From: Halalkaliarchaeum sp. AArc-CO
Lineage (GTDB): Archaea; Halobacteriota; Halobacteria; Halobacteriales; Haloferacaceae
Length of the DNA: 64,000 nucleotides
Reading direction: 5' to 3'
Assembly (NCBI RefSeq): GCF_024972735.1
Contig: NZ_CP087723.1
Span: forward strand, 1,612,001-1,676,000
Shown piece by piece: positions 25,321 to 34,350 of the stretch. The notes under the pieces are model-generated. The model was not told the DNA's origin. It worked only from the letters and a program-made list of their open reading frames with translations, and made no database searches. Position 1 is the stretch's first letter; each line of letters starts with the position of its first letter. A program made the position numbers and the translations under genes.

Positions 25321-27201
25321 ATGACCGACAGCGACTCCGCGTACGACTACGGGGATCTCGGGCTCGTCGCCGGCCTGGAGATCCACCAGCAGCTGGACAC
25401 CGAGACCAAGCTCTTCTGTGATTCGCCGACGGCGTTGCGGGAACCCGAGCAGGCCGAGCGGACGATCACCCGGTATCTCCACCCGACGAAAAGCGAACTC
25501 GGAGAACTCGACGAGGCGGCACTGGAGGAGAGCCGCGTCGACAGGGAGTTCGAGTACCTCGCGTACGACACCACCTGTCTCGTCGAGGAGGACGACGAGC
25601 CACCCCGTCGGGTCGACGAGGAGGCGCTCGAGGTCGCGCTACAGATCGCCAGCCTGCTGGACGTCGACGTCGTCGACCAGGCGCACGTGATGCGAAAGCT
25701 CGTCATCGACGGCTCCAACACCTCCGGCTTCCAGCGGTCGATGCTGCTCGGACAGGACGGCGAGATCCAGACGAGCGAGGGCGCGATCTCCATCGTCGAT
25801 CTCCTGCTCGAAGAGGAGTCGGCACAGCGCGTCGAAGAGCGGGACCACGGTGTCGTCTACAGCCTCGACAGGCTCGGGATCCCGCTCGTCGAGATCGGAA
25901 CCGGGCCCGACATTCGCTCCCCCGAACAGGCCCAGGAGGCCGCAGAGCGGATCGGAATGCTGCTCCGGTCGACCGGCCGCGTAAAGCGCGGTCTGGGAAC
26001 CATTCGACAGGACGTCAACGTCTCGATCGCGGAGGGGGCCCGCGTGGAGATCAAGGGCGTCCAGGAGCTCGGCGGGATCGCCGACATCGTGGAGCTCGAG
26101 GTGCGGCGTCAAGTGGAGCTGCTGGAGATCGCCGACGAACTTGCCGATCGGGGCGCAAGCGTCGCCGATCCCGTCGACGTGACCGACGTGTTCGACGACA
26201 CCGACTCGGGAGTCGTCCGGGGTGCCGTCGATGACGGCGGGAGCGTGTACGCGGTCCGTCTGGAAGGGTTCGACGGGCTCGTCGGCAGAGAGATCCAGCC
26301 CGATCGCCGTCTCGGAACCGAGTTTTCCGATCACGCGAAACGCCACGGCGCAGGCGGGATCTTCCACACCGACGAACTCCCGGCCTACGGGGTGACCGAA
26401 GCCGAAGTCGAGGCGCTTCGGGAGGCAGTCGACGCCGGGGCGGAAGATGCGGTCGCGATCGTGGCCGACGGCACAGAGACCGCGGAATTGGCGATCGACG
26501 CCGTCGCCGAACGGGCGGAAACAGCGCTCGAGGGCGTGCCCGAGGAAACCCGGGGTGCAAACGACGACGGGACGACACGATACCTCCGACCCCTCCCCGG
26601 TGCGGCTCGGATGTACCCCGAGACCGACGTACCGCCGGTCGAGCCGGATCCGTCCGACGTCGAGACCCCGGAACTGCTCACCGAGAAAGTCGAGCGCTAC
26701 CGCGACGAGCTGGGCCTCGACGAGGGACTGGCCCGACAGGTTGCATACGGCCGGCGAATGCCGCTGTTCGAGTCCGCCGTCGAGGCGGGCGTCGATGCGA
26801 CGTTCGCGGCCTCGGTTCTGGAGAGCACTACGACCGAGCTCCGTCGCGATGAGGTGGCCGTCGAGAACCTCGAGGACGACCACTACCTCGGGGTGCTGCA
26901 ACTCGTCGAGGACGGCGACCTCGCGAAGGAGGGTGTCGAAGACGTGCTCCGGACGCTCGCGGACGATCCGGTGTTGTCACTCGAGGATGCGATCGACGAG
27001 GCGGGCGTCGCAGGGGTCGACGAAAGCGAGGTTCGAGAAGCGGTCGTCGCGGTGGTCGAACGCAACGCCGACCAGATCGAATCGGAGGGAATGGGTGCCT
27101 TCTCCGGGTTGATGGGCGAGTGTATGGGTGCGCTCCGCGGAAAGGCCGACGGCGAACTCGTAAGCGACGTGTTGCGCGAGGAGATCCAGCGCCGGAGCTA
27201 A
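25321..27201 (+). CDS. gatE: Glu-tRNA(Gln) amidotransferase subunit E
   Basis: 626 residues, normal for archaeal GatE. It begins DYGDLGLVAGLEIHQQLDT, contains the GatB/E core (QRSMLLGQDGEIQTSEGAI, IGTGPDIRSPEQAQEAAERIG, TIRQDVNVSIAEGARVEIKGVQ), the bacterial-AspRS-like GAD insertion (about 285-400) and the C-terminal tail domain (Yqey-like, ENLEDDHYLGVL to FSGLMGECMGALRGKADG). With GatD it converts Glu-tRNA(Gln) to Gln-tRNA(Gln). gatD is not in this window, as is common in archaea. Confidence 0.98.
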   Translation: MTDSDSAYDYGDLGLVAGLEIHQQLDTETKLFCDSPTALREPEQAERTITRYLHPTKSELGELDEAALEESRVDREFEYLAYDTTCLVEEDDEPPRRVDEEALEVALQIASLLDVDVVDQAHVMRKLVIDGSNTSGFQRSMLLGQDGEIQTSEGAISIVDLLLEEESAQRVEERDHGVVYSLDRLGIPLVEIGTGPDIRSPEQAQEAAERIGMLLRSTGRVKRGLGTIRQDVNVSIAEGARVEIKGVQELGGIADIVELEVRRQVELLEIADELADRGASVADPVDVTDVFDDTDSGVVRGAVDDGGSVYAVRLEGFDGLVGREIQPDRRLGTEFSDHAKRHGAGGIFHTDELPAYGVTEAEVEALREAVDAGAEDAVAIVADGTETAELAIDAVAERAETALEGVPEETRGANDDGTTRYLRPLPGAARMYPETDVPPVEPDPSDVETPELLTEKVERYRDELGLDEGLARQVAYGRRMPLFESAVEAGVDATFAASVLESTTTELRRDEVAVENLEDDHYLGVLQLVEDGDLAKEGVEDVLRTLADDPVLSLEDAIDEAGVAGVDESEVREAVVAVVERNADQIESEGMGAFSGLMGECMGALRGKADGELVSDVLREEIQRRS

Positions 27202-27291
27202 CTGCCTTTCAGTATCTTTACGTTCCGTCGCCGTAACCGCCAGACGACAACTGTAACGATCGACTCATGAAACGAGCGTGGGAGATGACAG

Positions 27292-29619
27292 ATGCGTCCA
27301 GTTGCTGAGCCGATCCAGGTGCTGTACGTCGACGGTGATCGGGAGCGGTCCGAGCGAATCCGGACAGCCATCGAAGGAGTGGACCGGGAGATAACCGTGC
27401 TGACCGCCAGCAGCGCCGCGGACGGCCTGGCGGTACTGTCCGATCGGGACGTCGACTGTGTCGTCGCCGTCTACGAGCTGCCGGAGACGAACGGAATCGA
27501 GCTCCTGAACGCTGTTCGGGAGCGGGAGCCGACCTGTCCGTTCGTCCTTCGTCCGGACAATGGATCCGAAGAGATCGCGAGCGAGGCGATCTCCGCCGGT
27601 GTGACCGACTACCTTCAGACGGGCGCCGGGAACGACCCCCACGAACTGCTTGCAAGCCGAATCCGGAACGCGGTCGAGGACACTCGGACCGGCGAGCAGA
27701 CGGCAGTGGAACACCGGATCAACGTCGTGGTCAGGCGCATCAACGGGGCGCTGGTTCGTGCCTCGACGCGGGATGAGGTCGACGAACGCGTCTGTGAGAT
27801 CATCAGCGACTCCGAGCCGTACCGGTTCGCCTGGATCGGCGAGTACGACGAGAACACCGACACCGTCGAACCTCGAACGTCCGCCGGGACCGGAGACGGA
27901 TATCTCGAGGGGCTCGAGATCACTGCAGACGACAGTCCGACGGGACAGGGACCGACCGGGAGAGCAATCAGAAACAGGGAGTTGACCGTGCTCCAGAACA
28001 TCCCGGAGACCCCGGAGTACGAACCGTGGCGCGACCGGGCGCTCGAATACGGCTACGGATCCAGCGCGGCAGTCCCCCTTATTTATAACGACACCCTGTA
28101 CGGCGTGTTGAACGTCTACGCCGACACGAAGTACGCGTTCGACGAACACGAACGGGAGCTTTTGTCGAACCTCGGCGAGACCATCGCTCATGCGCACAGA
28201 CGCATCGAACTCCAACAGCAGTACACCGACCAGTACCGCACCCTGTTCCAAGACGCTCCCGTGATGCTCGTGTCCACTCGGGCCACCGGCGACGGGCCGG
28301 TCATCGAGGACTGCAACCGGACGTTCGCCGATCGGCTCGGATACACTCGCGAGGAACTGTCCGACACCCGGCTTGCCGACTACTACACCACGGAGTCGGC
28401 GGAACAACTCCTCTCGGAGGACGGGTATCGACGCGCACTCGACGGCGATTTCGTCCGGGAACAGCGGACCCTCGTGACACGCGATGGCGAGGAACTGCTC
28501 ACCGTCATGCGCGCGTCACCCCGCCAGAATACCGACGGTGAGATCGTCGGAACCCACGGACTGTTCGTGGACATTACGGACGAACAGCAAGTTCGAGAGC
28601 TCGAACGCACGAACGCGGTGCTGTCGACGCTGTTCGACGCGTTACCGCAGGGCATCCTCGTCGAAGACGAGTCGCGTCGCGTCCTGATCGCCAACGAGCG
28701 GCTGTTCGAGCTGTTCGAGTTCCCGGCCAGTCCCGAGGAACTCGTCGGCGAGGACTGTGATCGGATTGCCCGCGACGTCAGCCAGAAATTCGAACGACCC
28801 ACGGAATTCGTCGAGCGCATCGACGACCTGATCGCCGACCGTGATCCCGTCGACAACGAGCGACTGACACTGGCGGACGGACGAACGTTCGAGCGGAGCT
28901 ACCGTCCGATCGAACTCTCGGAAAGCGAGGGCCACCTGTGGGTGTACCGGGACGTCACCGATCGCACCGAGCGCGAGCGGGAACTGGAACGACAAAACGA
29001 GCGACTCGAGGAGTTTACCTCCGTGGTCTCTCACGACCTGCGCAACCCGTTGAGCGTCGCCCGAGGACGGCTCGAACTCGCTCGCGAGGAGTGTGACAGC
29101 GACCATCTGGACCACGTCGAGCGGATGCACGGTCGGATAGAAACGCTGATCGAGAACCTCCTCACGCTGGCCCGGGAAGGAACGTCAGTGAGTACCGGCG
29201 AGCGGGTCGAGCTCCCAGCTCTCATCGACGGCTGTGCCGGGAACGTCGAAATCGACAACTCGGCAGTCGTCGTCGACCTCGAGCGAACCGTGCTGGCCGA
29301 CCGGAACCGCCTCAAACAGGTGTTCGAAAACCTCCTTCGAAACGCAGCCGAACACGGTGGGGCAGATGTTTCGGTGCGGATCGGCGAACTCGACGACGAG
29401 GACGGGTTCTACGTGGAGGACGACGGTCCCGGAATCCCGGAGAGCGATCGCGACGAGGTGTTCGAAGCGGGCTACTCGTCGTCCCCCGAAGGCACCGGAT
29501 TCGGACTGAGCATCGTCAAAGAGATCGTCGAAGCACACGGATGGGAGATCCGCGTCACCGAAGGCACGAACGGGGGTGCGCGCTTCGAAATCACCGGCGT
29601 GGAGTTCGAGGGCGGGTAG
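27292..29619 (+). CDS. Multidomain sensor histidine kinase (degenerate receiver-GAF-PAS-PAS-HisKA-HATPase)
   Basis: 775 residues, no membrane segments. Residues about 8-125 are a receiver-like domain, but the phosphoacceptor Asp is replaced: DCVVAVYELPETNG has Val60 where DCVVSDYxMP is expected. A GAF domain (about 140-300) and two PAS domains (about 305-425 and 435-550) follow. HisKA has the phospho-His H581 in VVSHDLRNPLS, and the HATPase shows NLLRNAAEHGG, DDGPGIPESD and GTGFGLSIVKEI. It is a soluble kinase sensing a cytoplasmic signal. No output regulator is adjacent. This architecture is common in haloarchaea; the receiver's loss of Asp is the odd part. Confidence 0.93.
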   Translation: MRPVAEPIQVLYVDGDRERSERIRTAIEGVDREITVLTASSAADGLAVLSDRDVDCVVAVYELPETNGIELLNAVREREPTCPFVLRPDNGSEEIASEAISAGVTDYLQTGAGNDPHELLASRIRNAVEDTRTGEQTAVEHRINVVVRRINGALVRASTRDEVDERVCEIISDSEPYRFAWIGEYDENTDTVEPRTSAGTGDGYLEGLEITADDSPTGQGPTGRAIRNRELTVLQNIPETPEYEPWRDRALEYGYGSSAAVPLIYNDTLYGVLNVYADTKYAFDEHERELLSNLGETIAHAHRRIELQQQYTDQYRTLFQDAPVMLVSTRATGDGPVIEDCNRTFADRLGYTREELSDTRLADYYTTESAEQLLSEDGYRRALDGDFVREQRTLVTRDGEELLTVMRASPRQNTDGEIVGTHGLFVDITDEQQVRELERTNAVLSTLFDALPQGILVEDESRRVLIANERLFELFEFPASPEELVGEDCDRIARDVSQKFERPTEFVERIDDLIADRDPVDNERLTLADGRTFERSYRPIELSESEGHLWVYRDVTDRTERERELERQNERLEEFTSVVSHDLRNPLSVARGRLELAREECDSDHLDHVERMHGRIETLIENLLTLAREGTSVSTGERVELPALIDGCAGNVEIDNSAVVVDLERTVLADRNRLKQVFENLLRNAAEHGGADVSVRIGELDDEDGFYVEDDGPGIPESDRDEVFEAGYSSSPEGTGFGLSIVKEIVEAHGWEIRVTEGTNGGARFEITGVEFEGG

Positions 29620-29635
29620 CCATCCACGGCGGGAT

Positions 29636-30037
29636 TCATCCGTCGGCTACTGGTTCGAACATGAATCCGTCCCACTCCTGGCTGTCGGCTTCCCGGATCC
29701 CGGCCTCGGGGTCGCGAAGCTGGGTGCAGTAGACCGGCTCGACCCGGTCGCCGATTTCGACGTCGCCAGTCGTGAGCTGGCCGATCGCCCGAACTGACTC
29801 GCCCTCGAGGTCGAACTCGACGATCGCGAGATGGTTCGGCTCGCGGACGCCCGGCGGCGTCGCCGTCGAGGTCGTCCAGGTCACGACCGTCGCAGTGCGA
29901 TCGCCGAGGTCGATTTCCTCGACGGGTTCGCCGCCGTTGCGACCGACAGGATGTCCAGGATACGTGATCGTGCCGTCGTCGTATCTGACCGCACTCAGTT
30001 CCGGCCGAACTTCGGACTCTGTGTCGCGCTCAGACAT
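29636..30037 (-). CDS. OB-fold (DUF35-type) thiolase-partner protein without zinc ribbon
   Basis: 133 residues with an OB-fold region (IDLGDRTATVVTWTTS ... LTTGDVEIGDRVEPVY) as in the DUF35 C-terminal half. The four-Cys rubredoxin-like zinc ribbon that normally precedes it is absent: there is a single Cys in the protein. DUF35 proteins bind thiolases and stabilise or channel acyl-CoA. It overlaps the upstream thiolase-like gene by 8 bp on the same strand, which supports a complex of the two products. Confidence 0.8.
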   Translation of the reverse strand: MSERDTESEVRPELSAVRYDDGTITYPGHPVGRNGGEPVEEIDLGDRTATVVTWTTSTATPPGVREPNHLAIVEFDLEGESVRAIGQLTTGDVEIGDRVEPVYCTQLRDPEAGIREADSQEWDGFMFEPVADG

Positions 30038-31187
30038 CGCCGGCCTCCATGATCGTCGTGGTCACGCAGTTTCCGAACCCGCCGACGTTGCATGCGAGTC
30101 CGACCTCGGCGTCGACCTGTCTGGGGCCGGCCTCGCCGAGCAGTTGCTGGTAGATCTCGTACACCTGGGCGACGCCGGACGCCCCGAGAGGGTGACCCTT
30201 GGACTTGAGGCCGCCGGAGGTGTTGATCGGCAACTCCCCGTCCCGGTCGGTGACGCCTTCCTCGACGGCCTTCCAGCCGGCCCCCTTCTCGAAGAACCCG
30301 AGATCCTCGCTTTGCAGGAACTCGAGGATCGTGAACATGTCGTGGAGTTCGGCCACGTCGATGTCCTCGGGACCCCGGTCCGCCATCCGGTAGGCGATCT
30401 CCGAGGACTCCACGACACCCCGCATCGTCGTCGGATCGTCCCGCTCGTGAACGACGTGGGTGTCGGTCGCGCCGCCGATTCCAGAGACAACGACGTGATC
30501 GAATCCACGCTCCCGCGCGAGGGACTCGGGACAAAACAGGAGTGCAGCGGAGCCATCAGTGATCGGACAGAAGTCGTACAGCCGGAGGGGGTCGGCGACG
30601 ATCGGTGATTCAAGCACCGTCTCGAGGTCGACCTCCTTGCGGAACTGAGCGTGGGGATTGTCGATCCCGTTGCGGTGGTTCTTGACCGCCACCTTCCCGA
30701 GGCTCTCCCGCGGAGCGTCGTACTCGTGGAGGTACAGCCGGGCGGTAAGGCCCGCAAACGACGGGAGCGTGACGCCGTGTTTGTACTCGACCGGGTGGGT
30801 AAGCGACGCGATCACGTCGGTCGCCTCCGCGGTCGACCGGTGGGTCATCTTCTCCCCGCCCACGAGAAGCGTCATCTCGGAGGCGCCAGACGCCACCGAC
30901 TGCCAGGCCGCGTACACGCCGGCACCGCCCGAGGAGGAGGTCTGGTCGATCCGCTGGGTGTACGCCGGCAGCGCAGAGAGGTCGTGTGCGAGCGCGTTCA
31001 CTACGCCGGTCTGTCCCTCGAACTCGCCGCTTGCCATGTTCGAGACGTACAGGTGCGCTATCTCGTCGGGGGTGACGCCGGCGTTCTCGAGACACGCTGC
31101 GCCCGCCTCCGCGAGTAGTTCCCTGATCCACGCCTCGCGGTCGCCGAACCGCGTCATCGACGCGCCGATTATCGCTACGCGATCCAT
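30030..31187 (-). CDS. Thiolase-like protein lacking the N-terminal nucleophilic cysteine
   Basis: 385 residues from the ATG at 31187 (MDRVAIIGASMTRFG). It belongs to the SCP2-type/archaeal thiolases. The usual C-A/S-S-G nucleophile segment reads DQTSSSGGAG (81-90), so Ser84 stands where Cys is expected. The C-terminal catalytic parts are present: GHPLGASGVAQ and ACNVGGFGNCV. Without the first Cys, classical acyl transfer is unlikely; it may bind acyl-CoA or catalyse a decarboxylating/Claisen step differently. It overlaps the OB-fold gene and is divergent from an epimerase gene. Confidence 0.85.
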   Translation of the reverse strand: MDRVAIIGASMTRFGDREAWIRELLAEAGAACLENAGVTPDEIAHLYVSNMASGEFEGQTGVVNALAHDLSALPAYTQRIDQTSSSGGAGVYAAWQSVASGASEMTLLVGGEKMTHRSTAEATDVIASLTHPVEYKHGVTLPSFAGLTARLYLHEYDAPRESLGKVAVKNHRNGIDNPHAQFRKEVDLETVLESPIVADPLRLYDFCPITDGSAALLFCPESLARERGFDHVVVSGIGGATDTHVVHERDDPTTMRGVVESSEIAYRMADRGPEDIDVAELHDMFTILEFLQSEDLGFFEKGAGWKAVEEGVTDRDGELPINTSGGLKSKGHPLGASGVAQVYEIYQQLLGEAGPRQVDAEVGLACNVGGFGNCVTTTIMEAGDV

Positions 31188-31284
31188 ACGCGGAGGCCGT
31201 GGGGAACCCCGGTATAGCTTTCGGCACGGGCCGACCGGATCGTCGACCGGAACGCACTTGTCCCCCGCCACGGATCGCCCGGAC

Positions 31285-32235
31285 ATGGATCTCACCGACG
31301 CCCGCGTGCTGGTGACCGGCGGCGCGGGACTGGTTGGATCGCACCTCGCGGCGGCGCTTCTGGAGGACGCCGATCACGTCCGCGTCGCAGACGACTGCTC
31401 GAAGGGCGATCCCGACCGGCTCCCCGACGGGGTCGAGTTCGTCGAAGCCGACATGTGCGACAGTGGCGACGTCGCCGACGTCGTGACGCCGGATCTCGAC
31501 GTCGTCTTCCACCTGGCGGCGTACACGGACACGAACTTCACGGACGGTCGACTGCTGTTCGAGGAGAACACCCAGATGACGTACAACGTGCTCGAACGGA
31601 TGGACGAGGTCGGCGTCGACGCCTTCGCATTCACCTCCTCCTCGACGGTGTACGGGGAGGCACCCCGTCCGACGCCCGAAGATCACGCTCCCCTCGAGCC
31701 GATCAGCGTCTACGGCTCCGCCAAACTCGCCGACGAGGCGCTTACCTCGACGTACGCTCACACCTACGGGATCCAGTCGTGGGTGTTCCGGTTCGCGAAC
31801 ATCGTCGGTCCCCACCAGCGGGGAACCGTGGTGCCGGACTTCATCGAAAAACTGCTTGCTGATCCAGACACGCTCGAGATTCTGGGCGACGGCCGTCAGG
31901 AGAAGTCGTACATGCACGTCACCGACTGCGTGGACGCGATCCGCCACGTCGTCGAACACGCCGACGACCAGTACAACGTGTACAATCTCGGGACGGAAAC
32001 GACCACCTCTGTCACCCGAATCGCCGACGTCGTCTGTGCCGTGATGGGCGTCGATCCCGGCTACGAGTACACCGGCGGCGACCGCGGCTGGGAGGGTGAC
32101 GTCCCGCGGATGCGCCTGGACGTCGAACGGCTCTCGTCGCTGGGGTACGAACCGGAACTGTCGAGCGACGAAGCGGTCCGCCGGGCAGCAGAACAACTGT
32201 ACGCGGAGCTCCGGGAAGAGAACACCGCAGGCTGA
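31285..32235 (+). CDS. NAD-dependent epimerase/dehydratase (UDP-glucose 4-epimerase-like)
   Basis: 316 residues from the ATG at 31285. Extended SDR features: the NAD motif VTGGAGLVGSHLAAALL (9-25), the catalytic Ser region TSSSTVYGE and YGSAK containing the Tyr-x3-Lys pair, and the C-terminal NDP-sugar contact QEKSYMHVTDCVDAI. It is likely to act on a nucleotide sugar in surface polysaccharide or glycan synthesis; the exact sugar is not readable. It shares a 97-bp divergent promoter region with the thiolase-like gene. A GT2 gene lies about 1 kb downstream. Confidence 0.9.
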   Translation: MDLTDARVLVTGGAGLVGSHLAAALLEDADHVRVADDCSKGDPDRLPDGVEFVEADMCDSGDVADVVTPDLDVVFHLAAYTDTNFTDGRLLFEENTQMTYNVLERMDEVGVDAFAFTSSSTVYGEAPRPTPEDHAPLEPISVYGSAKLADEALTSTYAHTYGIQSWVFRFANIVGPHQRGTVVPDFIEKLLADPDTLEILGDGRQEKSYMHVTDCVDAIRHVVEHADDQYNVYNLGTETTTSVTRIADVVCAVMGVDPGYEYTGGDRGWEGDVPRMRLDVERLSSLGYEPELSSDEAVRRAAEQLYAELREENTAG

Positions 32236-32278
32236 TTGTGGCTGCTGACAGCTATTCCGGGATCGGCCGCCACCGGCG

Positions 32279-32752
32279 TCACCGCCGGATGAGGTTCGAC
32301 AGCTTCTCCGTGAGCCCGCCGTCCCCGAGCTTGAGGTAGTAGGCGTCGCCGCCGTCCTCGTAGTAGTTGCGGATGTGTCGGTCGACGTCGAAACCGAGAT
32401 GACGGTAGAATTCGAGGGCGTTCTCGTTCGTGGTTCGGGCGTGGCAAGTCACTGTCCGGTGGTTCGCGGCGACGTCCGCGACGAGACGTTCGCCGTATCC
32501 TTGTCCACGGAATTCGGGGGTGACCGCGAGAAACAGGATGTAGCCGTCACGTCGGACGGAGGCGAACCCCGCAAGTTCGTCGTCCTCGAAGTAGAGGTGA
32601 GAGGTTGCCCGGCGGTAGGCGTTCCTGAAAAATCCCTTCCGCTGTTTCAGGACGTTCTCCTCCCGGCGGATCCGCTCTTTGAGCTCCCAGGCGAGCTCGA
32701 GGTGTTCGCTGTCCCCGGGTTCGTCGATCCGTTTCTCCACCCTGACGCTCAC
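32279..32752 (-). CDS. GNAT-family N-acetyltransferase
   Basis: 157 residues. The acetyl-CoA-binding motif is visible as FLAVTPEFRGQGYGERLVADVAA (V-x-P-x-x-R-x-x-G-x-G/A), followed by the motif-B segment ENALEFYRHLGFDVDRHIRNYYEDGGDAYYLKL, which is RimI-like. The substrate (protein N-terminus or small molecule) cannot be fixed. Convergent with the epimerase gene. Confidence 0.9.
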   Translation of the reverse strand: MSVRVEKRIDEPGDSEHLELAWELKERIRREENVLKQRKGFFRNAYRRATSHLYFEDDELAGFASVRRDGYILFLAVTPEFRGQGYGERLVADVAANHRTVTCHARTTNENALEFYRHLGFDVDRHIRNYYEDGGDAYYLKLGDGGLTEKLSNLIRR

Positions 32753-32830
32753 TACTCGCTGTTACTGTGCGATAGCAGTTAACTCCACTGGGCCGAAGCG
32801 AATACTACCTCCCCCAGCAAAATACCCCGT

Positions 32831-33262
32831 ATGGAGTACACGCTGCGGGACCACACGGCCGACGTCGCCGTCGAGGCGACCGGCGCCACGCTGGGGGAGG
32901 CGTTTGCAGCCGTTGCGGAGGGACTCACTGAGGCGATGTGTGAAACGTATCCCTCCGGCGGCGAACGGTTCTCCGTCGAAGAGCGCGCCGAGAGTCGGGA
33001 AGCGCTGCTGTTCGACTATCTGGATCGACTCATCTACGAACGGGACGTTCGGGGCGTGCTCCCCGTCGACCACGACTGTGCCGTCTCCGTCGACGAATCG
33101 ACAGCGAACGGGGAGGACGACGAGTGGGTTGCCGTCGCGAGCGCCCGCGGCGTGCCCCTCTCGGAGGTGACCGCACGCGACGTCAAGGCAGTCACGTACT
33201 CCGAGATGACTCTCGAGGAACGTGACGGCGAGTGGTACGCGTACGTCGTGTTCGACGTCTGA
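32831..33262 (+). CDS. Archease
   Basis: 143 residues, the usual archease length, starting MEYTLRDHTADVAVEA with the conserved His-Thr-Ala-Asp metal site (HTAD) and ending with the acidic SEMTLEERDGEWYAYVVFDV where the C-terminal Asp contributes to metal binding. Archease activates the RNA ligase RtcB for multiple turnover in tRNA splicing. rtcB is not in this window. It is divergent from the GNAT gene. Confidence 0.95.
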   Translation: MEYTLRDHTADVAVEATGATLGEAFAAVAEGLTEAMCETYPSGGERFSVEERAESREALLFDYLDRLIYERDVRGVLPVDHDCAVSVDESTANGEDDEWVAVASARGVPLSEVTARDVKAVTYSEMTLEERDGEWYAYVVFDV

Positions 33263-33325
33263 TCCCCCGATCCCGACGAACACCCGACGGATTGATTTAT
33301 AAGTCTGGTTTCCCGAAACGTTCCC

Positions 33326-34246
33326 ATGTCCCGAGACCCTCCAGCGAGCGTTCTCCTCCCGACGACTGTCTGGACGTCCGCGATCGAGGAAGTCGCCGAC
33401 CAGCTCGGCCCGTCGGACGAGCTCCTCGTGATCTGCGATACGGCGTCGGATCCGGTCGACAGAGACGTCTCGGAGGACACGGGCGCGGTCCGGCTCGTGA
33501 TCGCCGGTGAGCCGGTGGGTTGTTCCGGGAAGGCGAACGCCATCGCCGCCGGGATGGAGGCCGCCGAACACGACCGGATTGTCTGGACCGACGACGACTT
33601 CCACCACCCGGACGACTGGCTCGAGAGGCTGCTGTCGGCGTACGACCGACAGGGGCCGACCACCGAGGTGCCGTCGTTCGTCGGTCGGGATCCGCTGTCG
33701 ACGCTTTTCGAACCACAGTACGCTCTTGGCGGTACGGCCGGCGTCTACTTCGGCGACGTCGCGTGGGCCGGCGCCGTCGTCTTCGAGCGCAATGATCTCC
33801 CGGACGAAGGGATGTTCGTACGCGACCTCAGGAGTACGGTGAGCGACGACGGCCTGTTGACCGACCGCCTGGACATCACGCCGGTAAAGCGTGTGCGACG
33901 CGTCGAGGTGGGCGGTACGGTTCGGGAAACGCTCGAACGACACGTTCGGTTCGTCCAGATCGTCCGTCGACACGCGCCTGCCGGATTCGCGATCAACGGC
34001 GTCCTGGCGCTGGGGACAACGGTCGCAGGGGTACTGTTTCCCCTGCCGACGTTGGCCCTGTTGACCGGACTGTTTGCAGTCCTGTACGCCGCGTTCGGTG
34101 TTCGACGCTGGACGTTCCTTTTGGCGTATCCGTCGGTGATGGTGTCGGTACCGTTTCTGGCGTACGGCCTGCTGCGCCGCACGTTCGTCTGGGGAGGTCG
34201 GCGCTACCGGTGGCGGAGTCTGTTCGACGTCGAGGTAGTTGAGTAA
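33326..34246 (+). CDS. Family 2 glycosyltransferase, membrane-anchored
   Basis: 306 residues. The N-terminal GT-A part has CDTASDPVD, the GCSGKANAIAAGMEAA segment and the metal-binding DDDF motif (WTDDDFHHPDDWLERLL). The acceptor-site region is GMFVRDLRSTVSDDG. Two to three hydrophobic helices follow (about 215-290). The layout resembles haloarchaeal GT2 enzymes acting on lipid-linked intermediates. It follows archease by 64 bp. Convergent with the URO-D methyltransferase gene. Confidence 0.88.
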   Translation: MSRDPPASVLLPTTVWTSAIEEVADQLGPSDELLVICDTASDPVDRDVSEDTGAVRLVIAGEPVGCSGKANAIAAGMEAAEHDRIVWTDDDFHHPDDWLERLLSAYDRQGPTTEVPSFVGRDPLSTLFEPQYALGGTAGVYFGDVAWAGAVVFERNDLPDEGMFVRDLRSTVSDDGLLTDRLDITPVKRVRRVEVGGTVRETLERHVRFVQIVRRHAPAGFAINGVLALGTTVAGVLFPLPTLALLTGLFAVLYAAFGVRRWTFLLAYPSVMVSVPFLAYGLLRRTFVWGGRRYRWRSLFDVEVVE

Positions 34247-34270
34247 ACAGTTCCAGCTCGGCCGGCACGG

Positions 34271-34330
34271 TGGAGGGAGAATCGGTACGGTGGGGGCAGA
34301 ATCGGTACGGTGGGGGCAGAATCGGTACGG
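34271..34330. repeat. 20-bp tandem repeat, three copies
   Basis: Units of TGGGGGCAGAATCGGTACGG (34291-34310, 34311-34330) are exact, and 34271-34290 differs at two positions; flanking partial copies extend it on both sides. It lies in the gap between the convergent stops at 34246 and 34351. Spacers are absent, so it is not a CRISPR array. Confidence 0.9.
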
Positions 34331-34350
34331 TGGAGAGAGGAGACGTCGTC

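Noticed and set aside
30658-31284. Upstream extension of the epimerase frame.
   Set aside because: It is antisense to the thiolase-like gene; the Rossmann motif begins right after the ATG at 31285.
14431-34330. Tandem repeats at 14431-14483 and 34271-34330 considered as CRISPR arrays.
   Set aside because: Units are directly adjacent with no spacers, only two or three copies, and no cas genes are nearby.
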